A stretch of DNA of 64,000 nt from Oenococcus sp. UCMA 16435 (GCA_004010835.2 CP030868.2:248001-312000); one strand, 5' to 3'. Shown: positions 41,980 through 51,875, numbered from the stretch's first letter. Translations and numbers: made by a program. Notes: generated by a model from the sequence alone, not told the origin.

Positions 41980-44043
41980 TTACTGCTTTAAATGTTCTTG
42001 AATGAAATCAGATAAACTATTCCAACTGTTGGAAATTTTCTCTTTAATACCCGCTAACTGATTAGCAACACTTTTACCTGTTTTCCCTGCATTACTAAAT
42101 AATTTTTTTAACTTATCAAACCAGTTTGAACTGCTTTCTTTTTTACTTGATTGACTGCCAAAAGCCGTCTGTGGTGAATTGGCAATTAATTGTTCAGTTT
42201 GGACTTTAAAAAGTGGACCCAAGGATTCGCCAATATGAGTCGGCAACGTTTTTCCGGCTGTTGAAACGTCATAACCCTGCCAGGAAGCAACTACTAGATC
42301 AGGTGTGTAGGCAACTGCCCATAAATCCTTTGAGGCATATTGAATACTGGAATTGTCAACATCCTGTGTCGTCCCTGTTTTTCCGGCAACTTTATAGCCG
42401 CTTGGCGCAGCTGTAATTCCAGTACCAGTTTTATAAACACCAAACATCATAGTAGTCATTTCGTTTGCAACTTTTTTTGAAATAACCTGTTTTTGAGACA
42501 CATCCGGGCGGTTAACAATCACAGTCCCAGTCGCATCAACAATCTTGGTGATATAATGTGCGCTTGACATCTTTCCGTTATTTGCAAAAGCTGTGTAAGC
42601 TTGAGCCATTTCCTGAGGTGAAACACCTTCTTTCATCCCGCCAAGAGCCAGCGCGAGATTTTCATCAGATTTTTCTACTGGAAGATCAAATTTTTTAGCA
42701 TATTCATAGCCTGTCTTAACTCCAATTTTGTCTAACAAATAAACAGCAGGGATATTATAAGAGTCTGCAATAGCGGTCGCCATATCAACCTTACTCGATT
42801 CATATCCTAAAGCATTTGTTGGACGATAGTTCCCAGCAAAAGTTATCGGTGTATTCGGAAAGGTACTCGTACTGCTGTATCCCCGACTTAAGGCCGGCGC
42901 ATAAACGACTAAGGGCTTGATCAAGGATCCAGGCGAACGTCTGGCCTGGATTGCCCGATTAAAACCTCTAAAAACGTGTTTCCCGCGGCCGCCAATCACA
43001 GCTAGTACTCCACCCGTTTTTGCGTTCAGAGCAATCGAAGCAGACTGATCATCCTCAACTGGAAAAAGATATTTATTGTCGTAATCCTTCTGCAGATCTT
43101 TTTGATCTTTTTGATCAAGCGTGGTATATATCTTATATCCACGATTCATGATTTCCGTTTCGGTCAAATGATATTTGCTGATCGCTTCATCAATCACAGC
43201 GTCAAAAAACCAGGGATACTGATAATTGGTTTTTTGACTTATATTGGGTGTTTTTGCAACCACCTTTGTTTTCTCGATAGTCGTGGCTTTTTTTTGACTC
43301 AGTTTGTCATTGGCAACCATATTCTGCAGGACCGTATTGCGTCTTGAAGTTGCATACTTCAAATATTTCGTCGGATCGTAAAGAGTCGGATTAGCCAGCA
43401 TACCGGCAATCGAAGCAGCTTGAGAAACTGAAAGATTAGCTGCCGAAACACCAAAATATCCTTTAGCTGCATCCTCAACACCATAAATATTATGACCAAA
43501 ATAAGATGAATTGAGATACATTGAGAGAATTTTATTTTTCGAATAATTTTTTTCGATCTCAATCGATAAATAAAGTTCCTTAAACTTTCTTGAAAAAGTC
43601 TGTTCCTGGCCAAGATAGGCATTCTTGGCCAATTGCTGAGTAATCGTAGATCCTCCACCGGAAATATAATCCCGACCAGTTATTTTATTGCGAATAAATA
43701 GCCACAAAGCACGGGCATATCCACTAATAGAAAAACCAAATTCATGATAAAAATTCCGATCTTCAGTTGACAAAACAGCATTCTTTAAATTTGGAGAGAT
43801 CTTTTTCAAACTGATCTGAGTGCCTTTTTGATCAGCTAATTCACCGGCTTTTTTCCCATTTTTGTCATAAATAGTTGTCGGTTTAGCCAATTGTTGAGAC
43901 AATTTATCTACATTAGCCATTTCGGCCTGAGCAATTAGATAGATTGAACCAACAAAAAAGACCGCGAGAAAAAACAAAATAACCCAGCGGACTAGTTGGA
44001 ATCTTTTAATAAAAAACTTAAATTTTTGATTTTTTTTTAACAA
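41980..44043 (-). CDS. pbp2A: Class A penicillin-binding protein (PBP1A/2A type)
   Basis: 687 residues. Membrane anchor (VRWVILFFLAVFFVGSIYLI), glycosyltransferase motifs STEDRNFYHEFG, GGGSTITQQLAKN, RKFKELYLSIEIE, ILSMYLNSSYFG, then transpeptidase SPGSLIKP (SxxK), SYN and KTGTTQD. Polymerises and cross-links peptidoglycan outside the membrane. Start is probably TTG 44043, three bases past the argS stop, with no ribosome site; no ATG lies before the membrane segment, so translation may be coupled to argS. Symbol tentative. Confidence 0.92.
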   Translation of the reverse strand: MLKKNQKFKFFIKRFQLVRWVILFFLAVFFVGSIYLIAQAEMANVDKLSQQLAKPTTIYDKNGKKAGELADQKGTQISLKKISPNLKNAVLSTEDRNFYHEFGFSISGYARALWLFIRNKITGRDYISGGGSTITQQLAKNAYLGQEQTFSRKFKELYLSIEIEKNYSKNKILSMYLNSSYFGHNIYGVEDAAKGYFGVSAANLSVSQAASIAGMLANPTLYDPTKYLKYATSRRNTVLQNMVANDKLSQKKATTIEKTKVVAKTPNISQKTNYQYPWFFDAVIDEAISKYHLTETEIMNRGYKIYTTLDQKDQKDLQKDYDNKYLFPVEDDQSASIALNAKTGGVLAVIGGRGKHVFRGFNRAIQARRSPGSLIKPLVVYAPALSRGYSSTSTFPNTPITFAGNYRPTNALGYESSKVDMATAIADSYNIPAVYLLDKIGVKTGYEYAKKFDLPVEKSDENLALALGGMKEGVSPQEMAQAYTAFANNGKMSSAHYITKIVDATGTVIVNRPDVSQKQVISKKVANEMTTMMFGVYKTGTGITAAPSGYKVAGKTGTTQDVDNSSIQYASKDLWAVAYTPDLVVASWQGYDVSTAGKTLPTHIGESLGPLFKVQTEQLIANSPQTAFGSQSSKKESSSNWFDKLKKLFSNAGKTGKSVANQLAGIKEKISNSWNSLSDFIQEHLKQ

Positions 44044-44045
44044 AA

Positions 44046-45746
44046 TTACATTTGGTTAGGTGCAGAAACTCCCAATAGATTCAAACCATTCTCCAAAACG
44101 TAGCACATACCTTGGACCAAAGACAAACGCGAGTTCATTTTTTCATCCTTAACAAGGATCTTGGTATGTGCATAATATGAATTAAAATCACGAGCTAAGC
44201 TCAATAAATATTTCGCAATGACACTTGGTTCACGGAGCTGCCAAGCACGTTTAATCGTTTCTGGATAAACAGATAATCTCGAAATAATCGGCCATGCCTC
44301 ATCATCAACAAATTTCACTTCAGTATTTGAAACAAGTTGCTGTCCAGATTTCCTTAAAATACTCATTGCTCGGGCATGAGTATACTGCACATAAGGACCA
44401 GTATCACCCTCAAATTGAACAATGTCTTCCAGACTGAAATCAATTGACAAATTTCGATCCTTTTGTAAATCATTGAAAACAACCGCACCAGCACCAACTT
44501 CTTCAGCAACATGGTCTGCATCCTTAAGTCCTGGATTCTTCTCAGAAATTTGCTTAGCAGCCAATTGACGAGCCGTATCCAAAACATCAACTAAGGGAAC
44601 GATATTTCCTTTTCTAGTCGACATCTTTTTTCCGTCCATTGTAATCATGCCAAAACCAATATGCTCGATGTTATCAGCCCAGTCATCACCGGCTAATTTC
44701 AGAATCGCTTTCATCTGATCGAAATGGTCTTTTTGTTCGGCTCCGACAACATACAAAGACTTGGCAAAATCATATTCATCGTGACGATAAATAGCCGAAG
44801 CTAAATCTCGCGTAATATATTGGGTTGCTCCATCAGAACGCTTAATCATTGCAATCGGATAATTATCATTTGGCAATAAATTAGGCAGATCAACTATTTC
44901 AGCTCCTTGAGACTCAGTCAGAAGCCCTTTTGAAGCAAGCATTTCCACTACCGGTTCCATCTTGTCATTATAAAAAGCCTCACCATTCATCGAATCGAAA
45001 CTGACTCCTAAACGATCGTAAACTTTTTGAAACTCTTTTAAGGAAACTGTTTTAAACCAATCCCACAATTTAACCGCTTCAGGATCACCATCTTCCAATT
45101 TTTTAAACCAAGCACGTCCAGAGTCTTTTAATGATGGTTCTGTTTCTGATTCCTTATTGATTTTTACATAAAGTTTAACTAATTCATCAACCGGATTCTC
45201 ATTAATTAAATCATCATTGCCCCAAAGTTTGTAGGCAGCAATCATTAATCCAAACTGAGTTCCCCAATCGCCAAGAAAGTTTATTTTTATCGTTCGGTAA
45301 CCATTTGCTTTGGCGATCTTGGAAATTGCCTCGCCAATTACAGTTGAACGCAAGTGTCCCATGCTCATCGGTTTGGCAATATTAGGCGAAGACATATCAA
45401 TCACAATTTTTTTACCAGCACCTTGATTATTTGTGCCAAAATCATCACTTGATAGGATCTCTTTTAACAACTGATTAGTAAATTCAATTCGTTTAATAAA
45501 AAAATTAACGTAAGGGCCAACAGCTTTTACTTTGGCAAAAGCAGTCTGATCGATTCCATTGACAATTTTAGAGGCAATCATCTGAGGAGCTTGATGAATT
45601 TTTCCGGCTAAGGAAAAAGTAGGAAAGGCGTAGTCGCCTCTGCCGAGATCCTTGGGTTTTTCAACCAATTTCTCAAGTTCATTTAAATCAAACGAGTTTT
45701 CTAACGTTTGATTAATTTTTTCTGCAATAATATGCGTAAAATTCAT
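44046..45746 (-). CDS. argS: Arginine-tRNA ligase
   Basis: 566 residues of class Ia: SSPNIAKPMSMGHLRSTVIG (HIGH variant), KMSTRKG (KMSKS variant), an N-terminal Add-1 domain and the DALR C-terminal domain. Charges tRNA-Arg. No Shine-Dalgarno; a perfect TATAAT ends seven bases before ATG 45746, directly after the terminator of the upstream gene, so the mRNA is likely leaderless. Confidence 0.96.
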   Translation of the reverse strand: MNFTHIIAEKINQTLENSFDLNELEKLVEKPKDLGRGDYAFPTFSLAGKIHQAPQMIASKIVNGIDQTAFAKVKAVGPYVNFFIKRIEFTNQLLKEILSSDDFGTNNQGAGKKIVIDMSSPNIAKPMSMGHLRSTVIGEAISKIAKANGYRTIKINFLGDWGTQFGLMIAAYKLWGNDDLINENPVDELVKLYVKINKESETEPSLKDSGRAWFKKLEDGDPEAVKLWDWFKTVSLKEFQKVYDRLGVSFDSMNGEAFYNDKMEPVVEMLASKGLLTESQGAEIVDLPNLLPNDNYPIAMIKRSDGATQYITRDLASAIYRHDEYDFAKSLYVVGAEQKDHFDQMKAILKLAGDDWADNIEHIGFGMITMDGKKMSTRKGNIVPLVDVLDTARQLAAKQISEKNPGLKDADHVAEEVGAGAVVFNDLQKDRNLSIDFSLEDIVQFEGDTGPYVQYTHARAMSILRKSGQQLVSNTEVKFVDDEAWPIISRLSVYPETIKRAWQLREPSVIAKYLLSLARDFNSYYAHTKILVKDEKMNSRLSLVQGMCYVLENGLNLLGVSAPNQM

Positions 45747-45753
45747 AAATTTA

Positions 45754-45761
45754 ATTATACA
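45754..45761 (-). promoter_or_regulatory. -10 element of a leaderless argS mRNA
   Basis: TATAAT (45759-45754) on the minus strand, then seven bases to ATG 45746. It is isolated from upstream transcription by the terminator at 45775-45795. -35 is weak. Confidence 0.5.
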
Positions 45762-45774
45762 AGGCCTTTCGAAT

Positions 45775-45795
45775 TAAAAAACCGCAATTGCGGCT
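45775..45795 (-). terminator. Rho-independent terminator after DUF2187 gene
   Basis: CCGCAATTGCGG palindrome (45782-45793) within AAGCC...GGTTTTTT on the minus strand, between the DUF2187 gene and argS. Confidence 0.75.
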
Positions 45796-45822
45796 TAAAG
45801 TATCATTATTTATTATTTTCAA

Positions 45823-46104
45823 TCACTTTTTATTTCCGTCGCTATCCGCTGGTTTCGGTTTTGGCCCACGTTTGATAATCTCAACAGAATCCATCGGTAC
45901 AACAGCTCGATGATTCATTTCAGTAACAGTTATTTGATCGTCTTTTTGATTATCGGTAATTTCAATTAAAAGTGAATTTTCATAAATTCTTTCGACTTGC
46001 CCAGTAATGGGGTGTTGCAAGCCGCCGTAAGGCTCCGCCAACAAAACATCACCGATTCGAAACTTTGAGTTTTGTTCAGCTAATTCATTTGGTTTAAGTG
46101 GCAT
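45823..46104 (-). CDS. DUF2187/KOW-like small protein
   Basis: 93 residues: KFRIGDVLLAEPYGGLQHPITGQVERIYENSLLIEI is a KOW/SH3-like barrel as in DUF2187 (YkvS family), followed by HRAVVPMDSVEII and a basic tail. Nucleic-acid or ribosome contact is possible but unproven. AAGGAGAAAAT precedes the ATG. It follows murE by 26 bp and ends in a terminator. Confidence 0.7.
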   Translation of the reverse strand: MPLKPNELAEQNSKFRIGDVLLAEPYGGLQHPITGQVERIYENSLLIEITDNQKDDQITVTEMNHRAVVPMDSVEIIKRGPKPKPADSDGNKK

Positions 46105-46130
46105 ATTTTCTCCTTAACCGTGCTATTTTA

Positions 46131-47631
46131 TCAGATTTTTTCAATTTCAGCTAAAAATTGTTGAGCAACTCTTTTATCTCCAATATAAGGAACGTCAACA
46201 TGATTAGTTTTTTGAAAGGAATCTTCTCCTTTTGCTGCCAAAATAACCAAATCGTCTGCATGTGCTGCTTGAATTGCTGCTTGAATTGCTTTGCTGCGAT
46301 CAAGTTCTTCATGAAGTTCGACATTCGGATTAGTAATCGCTTTTCTAATCTGATTGTTTATTTGATGTGGATCCTCGGTACCTGGATCATCAGTTGTTAA
46401 ATAGGCAATATCGACAAATTTACTTATAACCTCGCCAAATTGAGATCGACGATCTTCGCCTTTGTCTCCCGGAGATCCGAGAACAATAATAATTCTGCCC
46501 TCCTTGTGTTGAGATTTCAAGAAAGTTAATAAAGTCGCGACAGATTGACCATTATGAGCATAATCAACGATGATCAAGCCATGCAATTTAGTCTTTATTT
46601 TTACCATTCGACCGGGAATTTGTAATTCTGCCAACGCCTCTTTGGCTTTCTCTGGTTCAAAACCGATTTCACGAATCATGGCAATTGCAACCGATGCATT
46701 ATAAATATTGAAAACACCAGGAATGTCCAATAAAAATTCATGGCTATTTCCATTTTCCGTTAAATAAAAAACCGATTTGTCGAGATCAGCTTTTTCAATA
46801 TGAAAACTGACATCAGCACTTTTATTTTTAGAAACAGAAACTGTTTTCGCACCAAAAGATTTTGCATGATCAATAAATTCTTGGCCATGGGCATCATCTA
46901 TATTCGAAACAAAAACATCCGAGTTCTCCGCAAGCATTTTTTTGTGCGCCAAATAATCAGCAAAGGTTGGATGCTCATTAATACCAATATGGTCGGGGCT
47001 GATATTTAAAAAAGCGCCAACTTTAAAATGAATTCCAAAAACGCGGCTTTTCAGATAAGATTGCGAACTAACTTCCATCACTAAATACTTATTACCATTA
47101 TCAAGCGCCTTTTTCATATTGGAAAAGAGTTCATAAGATTCAGGAGTCGTTAATTCACTTTTAAATTTAATTCCCCCACCTAAAAAAGTATCGATCGTTG
47201 AAAACATCGCAGTTCGATGTTCGGTGAGCCGGTCTAAAAGACTGTATGCCATATAGGTTGAACTTGTTTTTCCCTTTGTGCCCGTAATTCCAAGAATTTT
47301 TAATTTATTCTCCGGATGACCAAAAAAATCTGCCGCTAAAACGGCTAAAGCAATTTGTGAATCAGAAACTGTCCACTGCAGCAAATTTGGGAGATCGATT
47401 TTCGTTTCCAGACTTGTCACAATTCCGGAAATTTTATCAAGCATTGAAGTTGTTAAATATTCTATTTTAAAAGCACCTTTAATGACAAAAAGCGTGTTTT
47501 TTTTTTGTAACTTTGCGGGAATCAAATTGTAAATCGCTAAACTGACGATTTATTCCAGAAGGCTCTTTTAATAAAACACCAGCATCTTTCAGGGATTTAG
47601 AAACGATCTCATTTGTAAAATCTTCTCTCAT
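46131..47631 (-). CDS. murE: UDP-MurNAc-dipeptide L-Lys ligase MurE, frameshifted at A10
   Basis: The main frame (46131-47525) holds GITGTKGKTSSTY (P-loop), the ELTTPES substrate loop, MEVSSQSYLKSR, VDYAHNGQS and DDPGTEDP, where the form lacking Arg suggests lysine rather than diaminopimelate. The true N-terminus starts at ATG 47631 (MREDFTNEIVSKS...FDSRKV) in another frame. A10 (plus T 47497-47506) would need to be A9 to join them. Because murE is essential, either slippage on A10 restores it, the downstream ATG 47525 is used, or the sequence has an error. Confidence 0.85.
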
Positions 47632-47722
47632 ACTTTGAACATTGTAGCGGTTTTAACGAGTAAGAACTAATAATTGTAAATCGATAAAATATGTAAAACC
47701 GGATAAAAGCAATTTAAAAAAA

Positions 47723-48859
47723 TTATCGATGGTGTTCAATATCAAAACTAGTGTACTTTTCAATCGCATCAAGGGCCTGCAAATAACGTGCATAATAACC
47801 GGCTGGATCGTCGGATTGATTTTTTGCATCCAAAACAACCATCTTATCGGAAAAGCCATAAAAGTTGATCAAACGAATCAGTTCTTGATAATAAGCAATC
47901 GGATCGATTGCCGCCCCAGTATAGCGAATAACTTTTCTTCGCGGATCGCTAAAAGGTGGAATCACAAGAATCAAATCAAATTCCTCAGCTGAAATAATTG
48001 TATTATACAAATGTTCTAATTGAATTCGTTCTTCCGGATTCAATAGCAAATTTGAATAGGCCTGTAAACTAATAGCATCCCCATTAAAAATCGCCAAGCC
48101 ATTGTTTGCTGGTGAATTAATTTCAGATGAATTAGCTTGATATTGCCCCTGAATAATATTTGAATAATCTTTGATGTCCATTTCTGAATCAGCAACATTT
48201 GATTCTTCTTGGTAAATTGCCGCAAAATCATCCGAAAAAGGCGAATTGGCAGAACGAGCCAGTCGTCTAATTAAAGTTGATTTGCCGGAATTAGAAGAAC
48301 CCATAACAACAACTTTTTGGACAAAATGGCGACGAAAAACACGATTGATATAATCCCAATATTTTAAAGGTTCTTTTCGTATTTTAGTTGCCGAAATATT
48401 TAAAATTGTTCGATCCATTAAAGAAACACAAAACTGTGGGTTCTTGCCTAATCGTTTTTCTATTTCCTTTTTATAATCCGGTTCACCAGTATAAAAAGTA
48501 ATTTTCGCATTTTTATTAACGATATTTCGTTTAATAATTCCTAATAATTTATCAAGCCAAACATCCCAGCCATCAGGCATCATTGGAATTCCATCTTCAT
48601 TAAGATAGTCAACTTTAATCTGCCATTCATCGGCAAAAGCCTGACGCAAGTAACGAAAACGTTTCTGTAAAGGGAGACCGATTTGTTCGCCACGATCTCC
48701 GGTATAACCGGAAGTTACTACCAGCACACCGTCGTTTAAAGCAGCTGCCTTGTATATTTCAGCTTGATGGCCAACATGTAAAGGTGCAAATGTTCCAAAA
48801 AAAACGCCTATTCGTTCTCCAGCAAGATTATCTTTTGTCAAATTTGTCACGTAATTCAT
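47723..48859 (-). CDS. nadR: NadR-type NMN adenylyltransferase / ribosylnicotinamide kinase
   Basis: About 378 residues. The N-terminal adenylyltransferase has GVFFGTFAPLHVGHQAEIY and ISATKIRKEP; the C-terminal kinase has the P-loop GSSNSGKSTL and SDDFAAIYQEE. No regulatory DNA-binding domain, so it is the two-domain form. With PnuC it turns imported nicotinamide riboside into NMN and NAD. Start ATG 48859 (or GTG 48862), no ribosome site, with TAAGAT seven bases upstream. Divergent from the aminotransferase genes. Confidence 0.9.
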   Translation of the reverse strand: MNYVTNLTKDNLAGERIGVFFGTFAPLHVGHQAEIYKAAALNDGVLVVTSGYTGDRGEQIGLPLQKRFRYLRQAFADEWQIKVDYLNEDGIPMMPDGWDVWLDKLLGIIKRNIVNKNAKITFYTGEPDYKKEIEKRLGKNPQFCVSLMDRTILNISATKIRKEPLKYWDYINRVFRRHFVQKVVVMGSSNSGKSTLIRRLARSANSPFSDDFAAIYQEESNVADSEMDIKDYSNIIQGQYQANSSEINSPANNGLAIFNGDAISLQAYSNLLLNPEERIQLEHLYNTIISAEEFDLILVIPPFSDPRRKVIRYTGAAIDPIAYYQELIRLINFYGFSDKMVVLDAKNQSDDPAGYYARYLQALDAIEKYTSFDIEHHR

Positions 48860-48902
48860 CACAGATATCTTAACATTCGATTTTTGTCGATTTTACCTTT
48901 CG

Positions 48903-48914
48903 TATAATATAAAC
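48903..48914 (+). promoter_or_regulatory. -10 element of a leaderless aminotransferase mRNA
   Basis: Perfect TATAAT (48903-48908), six bases before ATG 48915. The sequence between is too short for a ribosome site. -35 is weak (TTTTTG with 16-bp spacer). The start itself is supported by alignment with the downstream paralogue. Confidence 0.5.
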
Positions 48915-50096
48915 ATGTCTAATTTTATACTTCCGTTAAATAATACTGTTGATAGCCTAAAGAGAGATCCAATTCTTGATTTCCAAGCCAAAATTAGAGA
49001 TATTGATGATTTGATCCAATTAACGTTCGGCGAGCCTGGTTTTGCTGTAGATGATCGAATAAAAGCAGTGGCTAAAGTTTCCATTGACCACGATCGAAGC
49101 CATTATGCCAACTCACAAGGTGAAATTAATTTGCGTCGCGCTGCTGTCTCTTATTTCAATCGACATTTTCAGTTGAATCTTAAAGGGATTAATGACGTTT
49201 TGGTAACTCAAGGGGTTAGTGAAGCAATCAATGTTGTCTTCATGACAATTTTGGAGCGTGGAGACGGTGTAATAATTCCTGAACCAAGTTACTCCCCCTA
49301 TTCAACCAGTTTGGCTCTGGCTGGAGGAATAAAAGTACCACTTGATACTTGCAAAAATAATTTTAAAATTACACCCGAATTAATCGAAAAAACAATTGGT
49401 GACGCGAAAGTACCGGTTAAAGCAATTTTGATAAACTATCCAGCCAATCCAACCGGCGTTACATATTCAAAAGAAGAACTGCAGGCAATTGCAAACACAC
49501 TGGAAAAACACAAGATTTGGGTCATTTCCGACGAAATCTATGCTGCATTAACATACTCGGGTGAGCATACTTCTTTATATAAGATCATTCCAAAACAATC
49601 AATTTTATTAACTGGATTATCAAAATCCCACGCAATGACCGGCTATAGAATCGGTTTTATCTTTGCAAACAGTGAATTAATCGCCAAAATGCTTACAGTA
49701 CACGAAGCCCTAGCCTTTGCCGTTTCGACTCTAAGCCAGGACGCTGCTTTTGCAGCCTTGACAGTTGGTGAAGATGTGCCAGAATACGCTTTGAAAGCAT
49801 ATCGTAAACGGCGCGATCGTCTTCTAAAAAAATTGGCTGAATTAGGTTTTGAATCAGTTGATCCGCAAGGTGCTTTTTATGTTTTCACCAAAATTCCGAA
49901 AAGTTTTGGCAATGACGGTTACAAATTTGCTGTTGATTTGGCAAGTAATGCAAAAGTCGCTGTGCTGCCAGGAGAAGCTTTTAGCAAAAATGCGAAAAAT
50001 TATATCAGAATTTCTTATGCAAGCTCCGATTCGGATTTAGACGAGGCCTTAAGAAGAATGACAAATTATTTACAAAAAGGAACAAAATATGAATGA
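48915..50096 (+). CDS. Class I/II PLP aminotransferase (PatA-like), copy 1
   Basis: 393 residues. FGEPGFAVDDRIKAV, NYPANPTGVTYSKEE, SDEIYAALTY and GLSKSHAMTGYRIGF (Schiff-base Lys), RISYA with substrate-binding Arg. Similar to PatA/N-acetyl-diaminopimelate or aromatic aminotransferases; the amino acid is unknown. It overlaps copy 2 by eight bases, and the two copies align from their starts (DP-LDF, SHYA, SKSH), so they are a tandem duplication. Confidence 0.9.
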   Translation: MSNFILPLNNTVDSLKRDPILDFQAKIRDIDDLIQLTFGEPGFAVDDRIKAVAKVSIDHDRSHYANSQGEINLRRAAVSYFNRHFQLNLKGINDVLVTQGVSEAINVVFMTILERGDGVIIPEPSYSPYSTSLALAGGIKVPLDTCKNNFKITPELIEKTIGDAKVPVKAILINYPANPTGVTYSKEELQAIANTLEKHKIWVISDEIYAALTYSGEHTSLYKIIPKQSILLTGLSKSHAMTGYRIGFIFANSELIAKMLTVHEALAFAVSTLSQDAAFAALTVGEDVPEYALKAYRKRRDRLLKKLAELGFESVDPQGAFYVFTKIPKSFGNDGYKFAVDLASNAKVAVLPGEAFSKNAKNYIRISYASSDSDLDEALRRMTNYLQKGTKYE

Positions 50097-51267
50097 ACTA
50101 GTCCATTCTTTAAGTGACAGAATTAAAAACATTCCCCATGACCCAATGCTTGATTTCTTGGACAAAGTCGAACAAAGCAATGATTTAGTAGACCTTGGTT
50201 TTGGCGATCCGGATTTTGCTGTTGGAGAAAAAACAAAAGTGGCTTTTAAAACAGCTATCGACGCCGATCGTTCACACTATGCCGATGGCCAGGGGATCCT
50301 TGAATTAAGAAAAGCCGCTAAAGATTTTTATAATAAAAAATATGATTGTCGAATCAAAAGCGCTAATGATGTCCTTGTAACGGTTGGTGCTGCCGAAGGA
50401 ATTAATCTTGCTCTATTAACCATCGCCAATCCCGGTGACGGCGTGATGATCGTTGAACCTGAATATTCGCAATATTCAACGGCGCTGTGCTTAGCGAGAG
50501 CTGTTAAAATTCCGATCGACACCAAGCAAACTGCTTTTAAACTGACACCTGAATTAATTAAAACTGCATACAAAAAGGCCTTGAATAAGGGTATTAATCC
50601 AATTGCAATCATTATTAATTATCCAAATAACCCAACTGGAATAACCTATAATAGATCCGAATTAAATGCTCTGGCAGATATTTTTAAAGAATTAAAACTT
50701 TGGGTTCTTAGCGACGAAATTTATGCAGAACAAACTTATATAGGGAATCATGTGTCTTTGTATCAAATTTTGCCTGAACAGACTATCTTAATTACTGGTC
50801 TGTCAAAATCTCATTCAATGACTGGATATCGACTGGGATTCGTGATCTCTCATGGCCAAGTAATGAAAGCTATGCGCAAAATACACGATACTCTCTTGAC
50901 TTGTGTTGCAACTCCAATACAGGATGCTGCAGTTTTTGCATTAAAAAATGATCCAGATGCCGGTGTAAAGACACGCTCAACATACCTTAAACGCGTTACA
51001 AAAGTTACCGACACTTTAAATGCACTTGGTTTTCAAGTCAAACTTCCTCAGGGTGCCTTTTATGTTTGGGCAAAAATTCCGGAGAAATTCGGTAATGATG
51101 CCGAAAATTTTTGTCTTGATTTGGCCAAAAAAGCCCGGGTACAAATTTTTCCCGGCTCGATTTTTTCGGATACGGCAAAAGATTATGTCAGAATTTCATG
51201 TGCAGGCAGCGATGAGCAGCTAAATTCAGCCCTAAGAAGAATCACTGACTATTTGCAGAATTGCTGA
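50089..51267 (+). CDS. Class I/II PLP aminotransferase (PatA-like), copy 2
   Basis: 392 residues, paralogue of the preceding gene: FGDPDFAVGEKTK, NYPNNPTGITYN, SDEIYAEQTY, GLSKSHSMTGYRLGF and RISCA. All catalytic landmarks are kept, so both copies appear active. The duplication may have given different substrate ranges. Translation is probably coupled to copy 1. Confidence 0.9.
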   Translation: MNELVHSLSDRIKNIPHDPMLDFLDKVEQSNDLVDLGFGDPDFAVGEKTKVAFKTAIDADRSHYADGQGILELRKAAKDFYNKKYDCRIKSANDVLVTVGAAEGINLALLTIANPGDGVMIVEPEYSQYSTALCLARAVKIPIDTKQTAFKLTPELIKTAYKKALNKGINPIAIIINYPNNPTGITYNRSELNALADIFKELKLWVLSDEIYAEQTYIGNHVSLYQILPEQTILITGLSKSHSMTGYRLGFVISHGQVMKAMRKIHDTLLTCVATPIQDAAVFALKNDPDAGVKTRSTYLKRVTKVTDTLNALGFQVKLPQGAFYVWAKIPEKFGNDAENFCLDLAKKARVQIFPGSIFSDTAKDYVRISCAGSDEQLNSALRRITDYLQNC

Positions 51268-51302
51268 TTGCCCATGTTAAAATTGACTCAGCGGAGGAAT
51301 TC

Positions 51303-51875
51303 ATGTCGATTTGGTTAATTATCATTTTGCTCCTAATAATTCTAATAGTTCTATACACAGCTGTGACCTATAGCGGTCTCGTCAAAGGAAAAAAAAGCGT
51401 ATTAGAGGCAAGCTCGGCAATCGATATTCAGTTAAATCATAGAAACGATTTAATTCCTAATTTACTTGAAACGGTTAATAAATATGCGTCAAATGAAAAA
51501 ATTGTTTTAGGAGACGTTTCTAAAACTCGAGATCTCAGTCAAGCAACTCTGGATAGCAATGCCGACCTAGATGAAAAATTGGCAGCTTCAAATGATTTAA
51601 CAAGCGCATTAAGCCGTTTAACCACCGTTACTGAAGCATATCCGGATTTAAAAGACAATGCCGATTTCGACAAATCGATGAAAGAATTATCAAATGCCGA
51701 AGATAAAATTTCTTATACTCGCCAAATGTTTAACTCGAATTCGATTAATTTTAATAACAGCATCCAACAATTTCCTGAAAATTTAGTTGCTCAAGGTTTT
51801 AAATTCACCTCTTTTAAACTGTTAAAAACCAATGAAGAAGAAAAAACTGCTCCAAAAGCTAATTTTAAAGCCTGA
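51303..51875 (+). CDS. lemA: LemA family membrane protein
   Basis: 190 residues from ATG 51303 (GGAGGAATTC upstream). One N-terminal membrane segment (IWLIIILLLIILIVLYTAV), then the LemA helices with IDIQLNHRNDLIPNLLETV and SYTRQMFNSNSINFNNSI. Function poorly defined; usually beside htpX, which is absent here. A terminator follows. Confidence 0.9.
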   Translation: MSIWLIIILLLIILIVLYTAVTYSGLVKGKKSVLEASSAIDIQLNHRNDLIPNLLETVNKYASNEKIVLGDVSKTRDLSQATLDSNADLDEKLAASNDLTSALSRLTTVTEAYPDLKDNADFDKSMKELSNAEDKISYTRQMFNSNSINFNNSIQQFPENLVAQGFKFTSFKLLKTNEEEKTAPKANFKA

